Shown here in pieces: positions 53,146 through 64,000 of a DNA stretch of 64,000 nucleotides. The DNA comes from Demequina aurantiaca (GTDB taxonomy: Bacteria; Actinomycetota; Actinomycetes; Actinomycetales; Demequinaceae): contig NZ_BBRF01000002.1 in NCBI RefSeq assembly GCF_000975135.1, positions 310,001-374,000 of the forward strand. The letters run 5' to 3'. The notes beneath the pieces are model-generated. The model saw nothing but the letters and a program-made list of their open reading frames with translations. It searched no databases and was not told the DNA's origin. The translations under genes and the position numbers were made by a program. The stretch's first letter is position 1. Every line of letters starts with the position of its first letter.

Positions 53146-53846
53146 GTGAGCCAACTGAAGCGAGTGAGCCTTCCGAGACCGGCGGTGCGGCAGCAACTGC
53201 CGCACGCGGAGCCCAACTCTTGGGAGGTGAGGACTTCTCCTTCGCTGCTGCGATCGGTGGGCCGCGCGGCTTCGTCGAATCGATCCTGCCCGGGCTCGTC
53301 TTTGTGGTGGCCTACATCACCGTGGGCGGCTTCCAGGTGCCCGTCATCGCCTCAGTGGTGGTCGTGGTCGCCATGGTTGCGGCGCGGCTTATTCAACGCA
53401 CCCCGGTCACGCAGGCGCTCTCAGGAGTCCTTGGTGTAGCACTGGGCGCCGTGTGGGCCTGGCGTTCCGGCGATGCGGGGGAGTACTTCTTGCCGGGACT
53501 CTGGATCAATGCCGCGTATCTAGCCGCTGTGCTCATCACCATGATTGTTGGCTGGCCGGTCGTGGGGATCGCCGTGGGCTTGTTGCGCGGCTTGGGCACG
53601 TCGTGGCGCAAGGACCGCGCGCTTCGACGACGGATGCAACTCGCGACCGCCGTTCTTGCCGCGACGTTCCTGCTGCGGCTCGTGGTGCAGGTCCCGCTGT
53701 ACATGTCGGACAACGTCGCCGCGCTGGGAACCGCAAAACTTGCCATGGGCGTGCCACTCTTCGCCCTCAGTCTGTGGGTGATGTGGCTCCTGGTGGGGTC
53801 CGTAGGACGGCCGCAAGCAGCTCGGGATCAGCCTCAGCAGACATGA
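53142..53846 (+). CDS. DUF3159 membrane protein
   Basis: 234 residues with five to six helices; conserved opening FSFAAAIGGPRGFVESILPGLVFVVAYI, then WRSGDAGEYFLPGLWINAAYLA, matching DUF3159. Function unknown. It is translationally coupled to the OB-fold gene. Its last 80 bp overlap the 3' end of the opposite-strand trkA-like gene. Confidence 0.88.
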   Translation: MSEPTEASEPSETGGAAATAARGAQLLGGEDFSFAAAIGGPRGFVESILPGLVFVVAYITVGGFQVPVIASVVVVVAMVAARLIQRTPVTQALSGVLGVALGAVWAWRSGDAGEYFLPGLWINAAYLAAVLITMIVGWPVVGIAVGLLRGLGTSWRKDRALRRRMQLATAVLAATFLLRLVVQVPLYMSDNVAALGTAKLAMGVPLFALSLWVMWLLVGSVGRPQAARDQPQQT

Positions 53847-54453
53847 CGAACAGCAGTTCGTCGCGGGCCTCGAGGGTGTCCTCGGGGCTCGGCGCGATGG
53901 TGCGGTCGGAGCGCATGATGCACGACAGCACAATCTCGCCGGGCCACTGAATCTCACGCACGAGCGCGCCCACCACTGGGGACGTCGGCGGGAGGGTGAC
54001 CTCGACAATCGACGCGCCTGACTGGTGAAACGTGAAGACCTTGACCAGGTCACCCACGGCCACCGCCTCTTCGACCATGGCGGTCATGATGCGCGGAGTT
54101 GATACCGCGACATCGACACCCCATTGGGAGTCATACATCCACTCATTGCGCGGGTTATTGACGCGGGCAACGGTGCGAGGCACCCCAAACTCAGTCTTGG
54201 CGAGGAACGAGATGACCAGGTTGGCCTTGTCGTCACCCGTAGCGGCGACCACGACGTCCATGGTCTCCACCGCTGCCTCGCGAAGAGCGGTCAGCTCGCA
54301 GGCGTCCGCGAGCATCCACTCGGCCTCAGCGACCTGTGCCACTCGCATCGCGCTGGGTGAGTGGTCCATCAGGAGCACCTCGTGGCCATGCTCGAGGAGG
54401 TCACGCGCGATCGAGCGTCCAACGGAGCCGGCGCCGGCGATGAGAACCTTCAT
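53767..54453 (-). CDS. trkA: TrkA-family potassium uptake regulatory protein (CeoC-like)
   Basis: 228 residues: RCK-N domain with Rossmann motif LIAGAGSVGRSIARDLLEHGHEV and acidic D30 for NAD(H), then an RCK-C domain (~140-220). Such proteins gate Trk/Ktr K+ transporters from the cytosol. The ATG overlaps the stop of its upstream paralogue (ATGA). The tail overlaps DUF3159 by 80 bp. Confidence 0.93.
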   Translation of the reverse strand: MKVLIAGAGSVGRSIARDLLEHGHEVLLMDHSPSAMRVAQVAEAEWMLADACELTALREAAVETMDVVVAATGDDKANLVISFLAKTEFGVPRTVARVNNPRNEWMYDSQWGVDVAVSTPRIMTAMVEEAVAVGDLVKVFTFHQSGASIVEVTLPPTSPVVGALVREIQWPGEIVLSCIMRSDRTIAPSPEDTLEARDELLFVMSAEADPELLAAVLRTPPGATSPTD

Positions 54454-55115
54454 GCCTTCACCGTCCTGGGGCGTGACAAGACGCGTTCGGCGTCCTTGGC
54501 GACTGCATCGGGCACGATGAAATACACCTCGTCGCCGGTTTGAAGGAGCGACTCGACATCGGGAAGAGTCGCCTCGCCAAACCGCACGACATACGCGACA
54601 CGACATCCCGAGGCCTCCTCGACGGAGGTCAGCGAGTGGCCAACCCAGCTCTGGTGAGGCGCCATCCGACGCAACGAGACTCCTGCCGCGGGGTCGACGA
54701 ATTCAGCATCCGTGACACCCGGGAGCAACCGGGACACGATCTGAGACGTCGTCCACGGCACTGGTGCAACGGTAGGGATGCCCAGCCTGCGGTACACGTC
54801 CGCACGCCCGGAGTCCGAGATCCGGGCGACTACGTTCTCGACGCCATATGTCTCACGCACCACCCGGGCCGCAAGGATGTTTGAGTTGTCACCGTCGGAC
54901 ACCGCGGCGAACGCGTAGGCGTCCTCGACCCCTGCGGAGACCAGCGTCTCGCGGTCAAATCCGATGCCGGTGATCTTCTGACCCTGGAAAGATGAGGGGA
55001 GTCGGCGGAAGGCGTCACCCGTGCGGTCGATGATGGCGACGGAGTGCCCGCGCGCCTCAAATTCTTCCGCCAACGAGGACCCGGTACGGCCGCAACCCAT
55101 AATGACTATATGCAC
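54450..55115 (-). CDS. TrkA-family protein (CeoB-like)
   Basis: 221 residues, second RCK protein: VIMGCGRTGSSLAEEFEARGHSVAIID for nucleotide binding and a C-terminal RCK-C. The pair resembles ceoB/ceoC of mycobacteria and likely forms a heteromeric regulator of a K+ transporter encoded nearby, perhaps the divergent APC permease. The GTG start lies 8 nt after TAGCGT. Confidence 0.92.
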   Translation of the reverse strand: MHIVIMGCGRTGSSLAEEFEARGHSVAIIDRTGDAFRRLPSSFQGQKITGIGFDRETLVSAGVEDAYAFAAVSDGDNSNILAARVVRETYGVENVVARISDSGRADVYRRLGIPTVAPVPWTTSQIVSRLLPGVTDAEFVDPAAGVSLRRMAPHQSWVGHSLTSVEEASGCRVAYVVRFGEATLPDVESLLQTGDEVYFIVPDAVAKDAERVLSRPRTVKA

Positions 55116-55156
55116 GAGAACCCACGCTATACCCGTTACGCCTAGGATTGTGCGAC
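55116..55156. promoter_or_regulatory. Divergent leaderless promoters trkA pair / APC permease
   Basis: Minus strand TAGCGT (55124-55129) ends 8 nt before the GTG at 55115. Plus strand TAGGAT (55143-55148) ends 8 nt before the GTG at 55157. The permease and its likely regulators share about 40 bp. Confidence 0.5.
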
Positions 55157-57034
55157 GTGCGACAGTTTCTGGAAAGGCTCAAGGCTCTCGTCTTCGGACG
55201 ACCCATCGCGACTGACCGCGCGCGCCCAATAATTCTGCGGACGAGGTTGGCACTTCCCGTGTTCGGCGCCGGCATCGTCTCTGCCGTGGCGTACGCGCCC
55301 GATGCTGTTCTGGACGCACTCAGACGAGGCAGCCAGCAGAGCGCAATGCTCGCCATGGCGATCGGCGTGTTGGCGATTCTGTTGCTCTTGGGATTTGCGT
55401 ACCGCTCCAACGTTCACCAACGCCCCGACGAACTAGGGGACTACGGCCTGGTTCGCGACAAACTGGGAGCGCAAGCCGGCGTGATTACCGGCTCCGCGCT
55501 ACTGATTGACTACCTGTTCACCGTGGCCGTCTCAGTCGCAGCGCTTGCGCACTTCCTGAGGTACCTCGTGCCCTGGGCGAACGACTGGCACACCGTCATC
55601 GCGGTGGGGGCTATTGGGCTGATGACCCTCGCGGCACTGCGCGGTATCAGGGACCGTGCTCGCATCCTGCTCCTCGTGTTTTTTGGCTTCCTTGCCATCA
55701 TCGCGCTCGTGGTGACGTTCGGCATCGTGCGGCACACAGATTCCATCCTCGCCCCCATCGAAGCCGCGGCACCCACCACCATGACGGTGATCTTCGCGTA
55801 CGCGGGAGCCATCGCGTCCGGTGCCGTGATGGTGACGGGGATCGAGCACCTCGCCTCGGCGGGGCCCTACCACGCGGAGCCTCGCGGCAAACGAGCGGGC
55901 CGGACGCTACTGATCGCGGTAGCAGCCGCCGGAGCGGCGTTCTTTGGAGTCTCGTGGCTGGTGTGGTCGTACCGCGTGACTGGATGGACCGATGGGCCGG
56001 TGCTGCTGCAAGCAGCCGAGCGTGCCTTCGGCTCGACCTGGGTCCTGTGGATCGTCGCCCTTGCTGCCGTCGCCATTCTGTACGCCGCCGCATCGGCGGT
56101 CTTCAAGCGCTTTGCGAATCTAACGTCGCTGTTGGCACGCGACTCCTACCTACCCCGACAGCTCGCGACCCGCAATGACCGGCTGGTGTTTCGTGGCAGC
56201 GTGCTGCTCGTCGGTGTGCTGTCCGCGATCCTAGTGATTGCCGTCGACGCTCGGCTCGACCAACTGATTCACATGTACGTGATCGGCGTCTTTACCTCGA
56301 TCGTGCTGAGCCAACTCGCCATGGTGCGCCTCTTCGATGGCAAGCTTGCGTTGGAAACGGCAGGCAAAGCGCGTACGCGCATGGCTCTCACTCGCATCCT
56401 GCACTGGGTTGCCACGATCGTGGCAGCCACCGTGCTCGCAGTGGTCGCGATCTTCAACTTCCTCAACGGCGCCTGGGTGGCGTTGGTGCTGATCGTGGTG
56501 CTGGTCGTCATGATGCGCGCAATTAAGAGCCACTACAGTCACGTTGCCGCGGACCTCAAGATCGTGCCCGGGGACCATACCTCGGCGCTTCCGAGTGCCA
56601 CCCACGGCATCGTGCTTGTGACCCAGTTGAACCGACCGGTGTTGCGCACGCTCGCGTACGCGAAGGCCGCGCGTCACTCCTCACTCGAGGCGGTCTCCGT
56701 CCGTGTGGAGGCGAACGCGGCGACCGAACTGCAGAATTCCTGGGGCAAACTCACGGCAGGCGTGCCCCTCGTCATCCTCGACTCTCCGTATCGTGACGTG
56801 GTGGGACCGGTCATGGAGTATGTCCGCTCCATTCACCGAGACAGTCCCCGAGACGTCGTCGTGGTGTACGTACCGGAGTTCATCGTGGGACGCTGGTGGG
56901 AGCGATTCCTGCACAACCGGTCAACGGTTCGCCTGCGGTCGCTGCTCTTGCACATGCCGGGCGTGGTGGTTGCCGCCGTGCCCTGGCACCTTGAATCAGC
57001 GCAAAGTGCGCGCGAAGACGCCCAACGCGGCTAG
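55157..57034 (+). CDS. APC-family permease, KUP/KtrC-like potassium or amino acid transporter
   Basis: 625 residues. About 12 helices (~25-470) open with LVFGRPIATDRARPIILRTRLALPVFGAG, and a cytosolic C-terminal domain of about 150 residues follows. The fold is APC superfamily, related to KimA-type K+ importers; divergence from a TrkA pair supports potassium transport, but amino acids remain possible. GTG 55157 fits the leaderless rule; a TTG at 55148 is less likely. Confidence 0.87.
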   Translation: MRQFLERLKALVFGRPIATDRARPIILRTRLALPVFGAGIVSAVAYAPDAVLDALRRGSQQSAMLAMAIGVLAILLLLGFAYRSNVHQRPDELGDYGLVRDKLGAQAGVITGSALLIDYLFTVAVSVAALAHFLRYLVPWANDWHTVIAVGAIGLMTLAALRGIRDRARILLLVFFGFLAIIALVVTFGIVRHTDSILAPIEAAAPTTMTVIFAYAGAIASGAVMVTGIEHLASAGPYHAEPRGKRAGRTLLIAVAAAGAAFFGVSWLVWSYRVTGWTDGPVLLQAAERAFGSTWVLWIVALAAVAILYAAASAVFKRFANLTSLLARDSYLPRQLATRNDRLVFRGSVLLVGVLSAILVIAVDARLDQLIHMYVIGVFTSIVLSQLAMVRLFDGKLALETAGKARTRMALTRILHWVATIVAATVLAVVAIFNFLNGAWVALVLIVVLVVMMRAIKSHYSHVAADLKIVPGDHTSALPSATHGIVLVTQLNRPVLRTLAYAKAARHSSLEAVSVRVEANAATELQNSWGKLTAGVPLVILDSPYRDVVGPVMEYVRSIHRDSPRDVVVVYVPEFIVGRWWERFLHNRSTVRLRSLLLHMPGVVVAAVPWHLESAQSAREDAQRG

Positions 57035-57048
57035 GAACGAGACACGAC

Positions 57049-58266
57049 GTGAACACCATCCGACTAACCATTGGCAGCCCTGCGCACGGAGGCCACTGCG
57101 TTGCCCGGCACGACGGACGGGTCATCTTTGTGCGGCACACGTTGCCCGGCGAAGTGGTCGAGGCGGAACTCACCGAATCCGCGGGCGATGCCACGTTCTG
57201 GCGAGCCGATGCCGTGGAGATTGTGGAGGCGTCGCCAGATCGCGTCGCTTCCGTCTGGCCAGAGGCAGGACCCGGCGGCGTTGGCGGGGGAGAGCTGGCC
57301 CATGTGTCCCTCGACGGCCAGCGCGCGTGGAAGCTGGCGGTGGTCAAGGAGTCCTTTGAGCGGTTCGCGAACCAAGAATTCCCCGGAGTCGTGAGCGCCG
57401 CACCGAGCGACGCCGAGCGTGGCGGACTGGGGTGGCGCACCCGCGTGGGCGCCATTGGCGATGTCGAGGGACGCGCAGCGATGCACCGATTCCGTTCCAC
57501 ATCGATCGCCACGCTGACAGCGATGCCGCTTGCCGTACCTGCCGCGGAGGAGGCATTGCTGAGCCAACGCTTTCCCGGCGGGAGCAAGATTCAGGTGGTG
57601 GTGCCGGCTGACGGCGAGGCCCGTACGCTCGTCGATGGCGTGCGCTGGAACGGCGGCCGGCGCGACAAGCGAGACAACGCACCCGCGAGCGTGGCCGAGC
57701 GAGTCACCGTAGACGGTCAGACGTATGAGTATCGGGTGGCGACCGGTGGCTTCTGGCAGGTACACACGGACGCCCCCGAAACCATGATTCGCGAAGTGCT
57801 GCGTCGGGTGGGTGACGCCCCCGCAGCGTGGGATCTATACGCCGGTGCCGGACTATTCTCGCTTGCGCTCGCCACCGCTGGTAAGCGAGTGATTTCCGTC
57901 GAGGAGGACGAGACTGCGTCCAAGAATGCACGCCGGAACCTCCACAGCTTCGAGGGAGCAACGGTGCTCAATGGGGATGTGCGCAAGACGCTGGCCGACT
58001 CGCTGACGAATCCTGCGCTCGCCCTCGGAGACGAGGTAGCCGTAGTTCTAGACCCGCCGCGCTCGGGTGCCGGCGGGGCGACCATTGAGCGCATCGTCGC
58101 CTTGAACCCCGCCCGGATTGTGTACGTGGCGTGCGACCCCGTTGCACTGGCCCGTGACACTGCTTTTCTTGCCGGGCACGGATACGTTCTTGCCGGTGCG
58201 GAGGCGTTTGATCTGTTCCCCATGACACACCACGTCGAGGCGATTGCGACGTTCGAACGGGCGTAA
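57049..58266 (+). CDS. TRAM-domain 23S rRNA (uracil-5)-methyltransferase-like protein
   Basis: 405 residues. N-terminal TRAM domain (~1-60), then a RumA/TrmA-type methyltransferase with WDLYAGAGLFSLALA (SAM), VVLDPPRSGAG and the catalytic Cys in YVACDPVALARD. The [4Fe-4S] cysteines of RlmD are missing: the family CGGCxxQH region reads GGVGGGELAHV. It probably methylates U in rRNA or tRNA. It is 14 bp after the APC gene. Confidence 0.9.
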   Translation: MNTIRLTIGSPAHGGHCVARHDGRVIFVRHTLPGEVVEAELTESAGDATFWRADAVEIVEASPDRVASVWPEAGPGGVGGGELAHVSLDGQRAWKLAVVKESFERFANQEFPGVVSAAPSDAERGGLGWRTRVGAIGDVEGRAAMHRFRSTSIATLTAMPLAVPAAEEALLSQRFPGGSKIQVVVPADGEARTLVDGVRWNGGRRDKRDNAPASVAERVTVDGQTYEYRVATGGFWQVHTDAPETMIREVLRRVGDAPAAWDLYAGAGLFSLALATAGKRVISVEEDETASKNARRNLHSFEGATVLNGDVRKTLADSLTNPALALGDEVAVVLDPPRSGAGGATIERIVALNPARIVYVACDPVALARDTAFLAGHGYVLAGAEAFDLFPMTHHVEAIATFERA

Positions 58267-58307
58267 CCGGGCACAGTTGGCCGCAAAAGACGCTGCCCTC
58301 ATCCGGA

Positions 58308-58313
58308 TAGGAT
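58308..58313 (+). promoter_or_regulatory. acnA: -10 box of acnA
   Basis: TAGGAT, 29 bp upstream of the acnA ATG, with ACGGAGGAAG as ribosome-binding site. No clear -35. Confidence 0.4.
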
Positions 58314-58342
58314 GGACGGCAGCGAACTAAACGGAGGAAGAC

Positions 58343-61177
<2,835 letters not shown>

Positions 61178-61207
61178 CAAACCCCGTCTAGTTAGACATC
61201 TCCATCA

Positions 61208-61239
61208 GTTCGCCGCCACCCATTCGGGTGGCGGCGAAC
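61208..61239 (+). terminator. Terminator hairpin of acnA
   Basis: Perfect 13-bp arms (61208-61220 and 61227-61239) with a 6-nt loop, followed by CTTGTCTTT, 30 bp after the acnA stop and before dxs. Confidence 0.78.
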
Positions 61240-61298
61240 CTTGTCTTTAATGCCAGCCACACGTCGTACAGTGGAAAGACGCCAGGTAAGGAGGCACG

Positions 61299-63170
61299 GT
61301 GCTCGAGCGAATCAGTTCGCCCCGCGACCTGCGTGACTTCACGCCCGAGCAGCTTGACGAGCTCGCGGCGGAGATTCGTGACTACTTGGTCGATTCCGTG
61401 TCGCGCACGGGGGGACACTTGGGCCCCAACCTTGGTGTCGTTGAGCTCACTATCGGCATTCATCGCGTGTTCGAGTCCCCCCGCGACCCGATCGTGTTCG
61501 ACACGGGACACCAGTCGTACGTGCACAAATTGCTCACTGGGCGTGGAGACTTCTCCAACCTCCGCAAACGCGACGGACTGTCGGGGTACCCCTCTCGCGC
61601 GGAGAGTGAGCACGACATCGTCGAAAACTCGCACGCCTCCACCGCGCTGTCATGGGCCGCGGGTATTGGCCGCGGACACACCATTAAGGGCGAAAAGGAC
61701 CGCACCACGGTCGCGGTCATCGGCGATGGCGCGCTGACCGGGGGAATGGCCTGGGAGGCTCTCAACTCGCTTGGTGCCTCGAAGGACCGCGTGGTGGTGA
61801 TTGTGAACGACAACGGGCGCTCGTATGCCCCCACCATCGGCGGGCTCGCCCGCAAGCTTGACGGGATTCGCACCGATCGTCGCTACGAGGAGTTCCTGGG
61901 TTGGGGCAAGCGCACCTTCCAGGATCGTGGGCCGTGGCGCAACTTCGCCTATCGCTCGGTGATGCACGGCAAATTGGCCCTCAAGGGCCTCATCCAGGAA
62001 CCCAGTATGTTTGACGACCTTGGTCTCAAGTACGTGGGTCCCATCGATGGCCACAACCTCGAGCACGTGGAGGCCGCCCTCACGCACGCGCGGGACTTCG
62101 GCGGTCCTGTGCTGGTCCACGTTCTCACCGAGAAGGGGCGCGGATATTCGCCCGCCGAGGAGGACGTCGCGGATCGTTTTCACGCCGTGGGCAAGATCCA
62201 CCCGGAGACGGGGCTCCCCATTGAGCCATCGCGTTTTGGGTGGACCAAGGTCTTTGCCGAAGAGGTGCTCGAGGCGGGGCGTCAGCGAGAGGACATCGTC
62301 GCGCTGACGGCCGCGATGCTCGCGCCGGTGGGCCTGCAACCCTTCGCGGACGAATTCCCCGACCGAGTGATCGACGTTGGCATCGCTGAGCAGCATGCTG
62401 TCACCTCCGCGGCGGGCCTGGCGTTCGCTGGCCTGCACCCCGTGTTCGCCGTGTACGCCACGTTCTTGAATCGTGCGTTTGACCAAGTATTGATGGATGT
62501 GGCCCTGCACAAGGCTGGTGTCACGTTCATGTTGGATCGTGCCGGCATCACCGGTGACGACGGCGCGAGTCACAACGGCATGTGGGACATGGCGTTGCTA
62601 CGTCACGTGCCGGGGCTGCGCCTCGCCGCACCCCGCGATGAGCCCACCATGCGCCGGGCGTTCCGCGAGGCCATTGAGGTGGACGATGCGCCCACAGTGG
62701 TGCGTTACCCGAAGGGGGCCGTGGCCGAGGACCTACCCGCGGTGCGTTCACACCGTGGCATTGACGTCCTCGCCGAGCATGGCACGGGCATGCCGGAGAT
62801 CATCGTGTTCGGCATCGGCTCGATGGCGGTGACGGCCGTGGAGGTCGCGGGCAAACTCGCAGCTGACGGCCGCAGCGTCATGGCGGCCTCGGCGACCTGG
62901 GTACGTCCGGTTCCCGATGGCCTGGCTGAGTTCGTTGCCGGCGCGCAGTTGGTGATCACGATCGAGGACGGGCTACGTGACGGGGGAGTTGGCGAGGAAT
63001 GGGCCGATGCTCTGAGTGGGTCGTCCGTCGCTGGTCGGGTGGCCTGGGAACACCACGGCGTGCCTACCCAGTTCCTCGATCACGCGACACGCGCGCAGAT
63101 TATCGAGGCGATTGGCCTGGATTCATCTGCCATCGCGGACGATGCTCGGGAGACGTTGACGCGCGACTAG
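61299..63170 (+). CDS. dxs: 1-deoxy-D-xylulose-5-phosphate synthase
   Basis: 623 residues; thiamine-diphosphate enzyme, first step of the MEP isoprenoid pathway. Motifs: SRTGGHLGPNLGVVELT, FDTGHQSYVHKLLTGR, the ThDP motif GDGALTGGMAWEALN with NDNGRSY, and the transketolase C-domain (DVGIAEQHAVTSAAGLA, DRAGITGDDGASHNG). GTG start with AAGGAGG just upstream; TACAGT at 61267-61272 is a possible -10. Its product feeds the polyprenyl synthase encoded at 32.8-33.9 kb. Confidence 0.97.
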   Translation: MLERISSPRDLRDFTPEQLDELAAEIRDYLVDSVSRTGGHLGPNLGVVELTIGIHRVFESPRDPIVFDTGHQSYVHKLLTGRGDFSNLRKRDGLSGYPSRAESEHDIVENSHASTALSWAAGIGRGHTIKGEKDRTTVAVIGDGALTGGMAWEALNSLGASKDRVVVIVNDNGRSYAPTIGGLARKLDGIRTDRRYEEFLGWGKRTFQDRGPWRNFAYRSVMHGKLALKGLIQEPSMFDDLGLKYVGPIDGHNLEHVEAALTHARDFGGPVLVHVLTEKGRGYSPAEEDVADRFHAVGKIHPETGLPIEPSRFGWTKVFAEEVLEAGRQREDIVALTAAMLAPVGLQPFADEFPDRVIDVGIAEQHAVTSAAGLAFAGLHPVFAVYATFLNRAFDQVLMDVALHKAGVTFMLDRAGITGDDGASHNGMWDMALLRHVPGLRLAAPRDEPTMRRAFREAIEVDDAPTVVRYPKGAVAEDLPAVRSHRGIDVLAEHGTGMPEIIVFGIGSMAVTAVEVAGKLAADGRSVMAASATWVRPVPDGLAEFVAGAQLVITIEDGLRDGGVGEEWADALSGSSVAGRVAWEHHGVPTQFLDHATRAQIIEAIGLDSSAIADDARETLTRD

Positions 63171-63222
63171 GCCGCATGTGGGTGGACGAGCGGCACAGCT
63201 TGGGGCAGCGTGACTCGCTCGA

Positions 63223-63282
63223 GCGTGCGAAATCGGACCAACAAGGCGCCGAGTAGCCCTGAGGCGTGCCAAATCGGACCAA
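63223..63282 (+). repeat. Two 19-bp direct repeats between dxs and rnd
   Basis: GCGTGCGAAATCGGACCAA (63223-63241) recurs at 63264-63282 with one mismatch (C for the second G of GTGCG). The copies start 41 bp apart in the 145-bp convergent gap. No coding or hairpin function is evident. Confidence 0.6.
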
Positions 63283-63315
63283 TAGAGTTTGGGCGGTGGG
63301 GCGAAGTGAGGCTCT

Positions 63316-64000
63316 CTAGGAGTCTGATTCCGCAGCCGCGGCAGACTCGTCGGCCGCCGCGGCGAATGCTGCCGCCAGAACCGGGGCGGTAAGGTCGATT
63401 TGCCACTGACGTGCACCGCGCCCTGCCTGGAATTCGCGAATCCAGGCCTCGGTATCGGTGTCCGGGCTCGGCCGGAACTCCCAGCACGTGCGACGCAACG
63501 CGTCAGGCTGCAGCAGGTTCTCCGCCGGGACATTGTGCTCGTCCACCAGCGCCTGGATGGCCTCGCGAGCGTGCGTCAACCGGATGGCTGCCTCAGGGCG
63601 TTTGTCCCTCCACATTCTGGGCTGAGGGGGGCCATCTCCAGCAGGCCCGCGACGCGGCGGCAGCTTCTTGTCCGGGAGCGCCATGGCCTCCTCGACGGCT
63701 ACGTACCATTCACGAGCGCGGCGGCGCGTGCCCTTGGACTGCCACTCGCGGATGGCGACCAGCTCGTCAAACGAGGTGGGCTTGGCCTGGCCGGCGGCGG
63801 TGATCGCAGCATCGCGCAGGACCCGGCCAGGGGACGTGTCGCGGCGTTGCGCCTCGCGATCGCGCGCCTCCCACAGTGACTTGACGACGGCTAGTCCGCG
63901 CGGATCGCGGATCTGATGTGACCCAGAGGTGCGTCGCCACGGATCTACGCGCGGCGCGGCTGGGGGAGCGAGGCGAACTGCCTCGAACTCTTGCTGGGCC
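63316..64000 (-). CDS. rnd: Ribonuclease D-like HRDC protein, N-terminus beyond window
   Basis: The visible 228 codons are the C-terminal part. They show two HRDC-type helical regions (GSHQIRDPRGLAVVKSLWEARD, then PGRVLRDAA; later AREAIQALVDEHNVPAENLL) ending in an Ala-rich tail (ADESAAAAESDS). The DEDD exonuclease domain should lie past 64000. The matching mycobacterial gene (Rv2681) is also adjacent to dxs. Likely 3'-5' RNase involved in RNA maturation. Confidence 0.87.
   Translation of the reverse strand, partial: AQQEFEAVRLAPPAAPRVDPWRRTSGSHQIRDPRGLAVVKSLWEARDREAQRRDTSPGRVLRDAAITAAGQAKPTSFDELVAIREWQSKGTRRRAREWYVAVEEAMALPDKKLPPRRGPAGDGPPQPRMWRDKRPEAAIRLTHAREAIQALVDEHNVPAENLLQPDALRRTCWEFRPSPDTDTEAWIREFQAGRGARQWQIDLTAPVLAAAFAAAADESAAAAESDS

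Overview
This 64 kb window is chromosomal, high-GC, very gene-dense actinobacterial DNA. Gene content and order point to Micrococcales, perhaps near Cellulomonadaceae or Demequinaceae; that family-level placement is an impression from protein sequences, not a computed result. Supporting markers are SepH, DUF4193, DUF3043, DUF3159, DUF5998, a PknL/Rv2175c-type locus, a diheme QcrC with a lipoprotein CtaC, and a SigA with a long Lys/Ala-rich N-terminus. About 60 protein genes are called, two of them cut by the window edges (leucyl aminopeptidase at the left, ribonuclease D at the right). I saw no rRNA, tRNA, CRISPR array, insertion sequence or prophage.

Layout. 1-8.3 kb: pepA (partial), pyrD, a TDT-family transporter with a divergent LysR regulator, an aldo/keto reductase, DUF3043, nadA and a glycerate-kinase-like protein. 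8.4-18.9 kb: erpA, a degenerate cysteine-desulfurase homologue, then the aerobic respiratory block. ctaC-ctaD-ctaF (+) converges on ctaE-qcrC-qcrA-qcrB (-), with a K+ channel and sodA between them. 19-29 kb: a receiver-like protein, orphan trpD, a DEDDh exonuclease/UvrC-like fusion, a four-Cys mini-protein, a FadD15-like acyl-CoA synthetase, glucokinase, an acyltransferase, PPi-dependent phosphofructokinase and class II DAHP synthase. 29-35 kb: PASTA kinase pknL, a LysM transglycosylase, an Rv2175c-like DNA-binding protein, a polyprenyl synthase and DUF4192. 35-48 kb: sigA, two membrane proteins of the TspO and EamA types, parE, a CHRD-like surface protein with a class F-like sortase, a ThrE exporter and parC. 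48-64 kb: DUF5998, a phosphodiesterase, sepH, an inositol-phosphatase-like gene, DUF4193-dut-OB-DUF3159, a TrkA pair facing an APC permease, a TRAM rRNA methyltransferase, acnA, dxs and rnd.

Two conserved actinobacterial neighbourhoods are joined here. From memory, 5-34 kb resembles the M. tuberculosis region around Rv2173-Rv2206 (idsA2, Rv2175c, pknL, aroG, fadD15, Rv2191, trpD, ctaE-qcrCAB, ctaC, HesB, glycerate kinase, DUF3043). Likewise 35-64 kb resembles Rv2681-Rv2703 (HRDC protein, dxs, TRAM methylase, APC permease, ceoBC, DUF3159, OB, dut, DUF4193, suhB, sigA). Most of the window is therefore core genome and not an accessory island.

The most notable architectural signal is promoter layout. 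More than twenty first-in-transcript genes have a TANNNT-like -10 box ending 6-8 nt before an ATG or GTG, which is the signature of leaderless mRNAs, and several are divergent pairs sharing 32-80 bp. I used this rule to choose many starts. Other items worth a look are the lysine-less cysteine-desulfurase paralogue opposite ctaC, a leaderless mini-ORF overlapping the LysR start inside a palindromic operator, a 33-codon upstream ORF in the sigA leader, the EF-hand-bearing CHRD-like protein with its sortase, a palindrome in the sodA leader, and an 80-bp tail-to-tail coding overlap.
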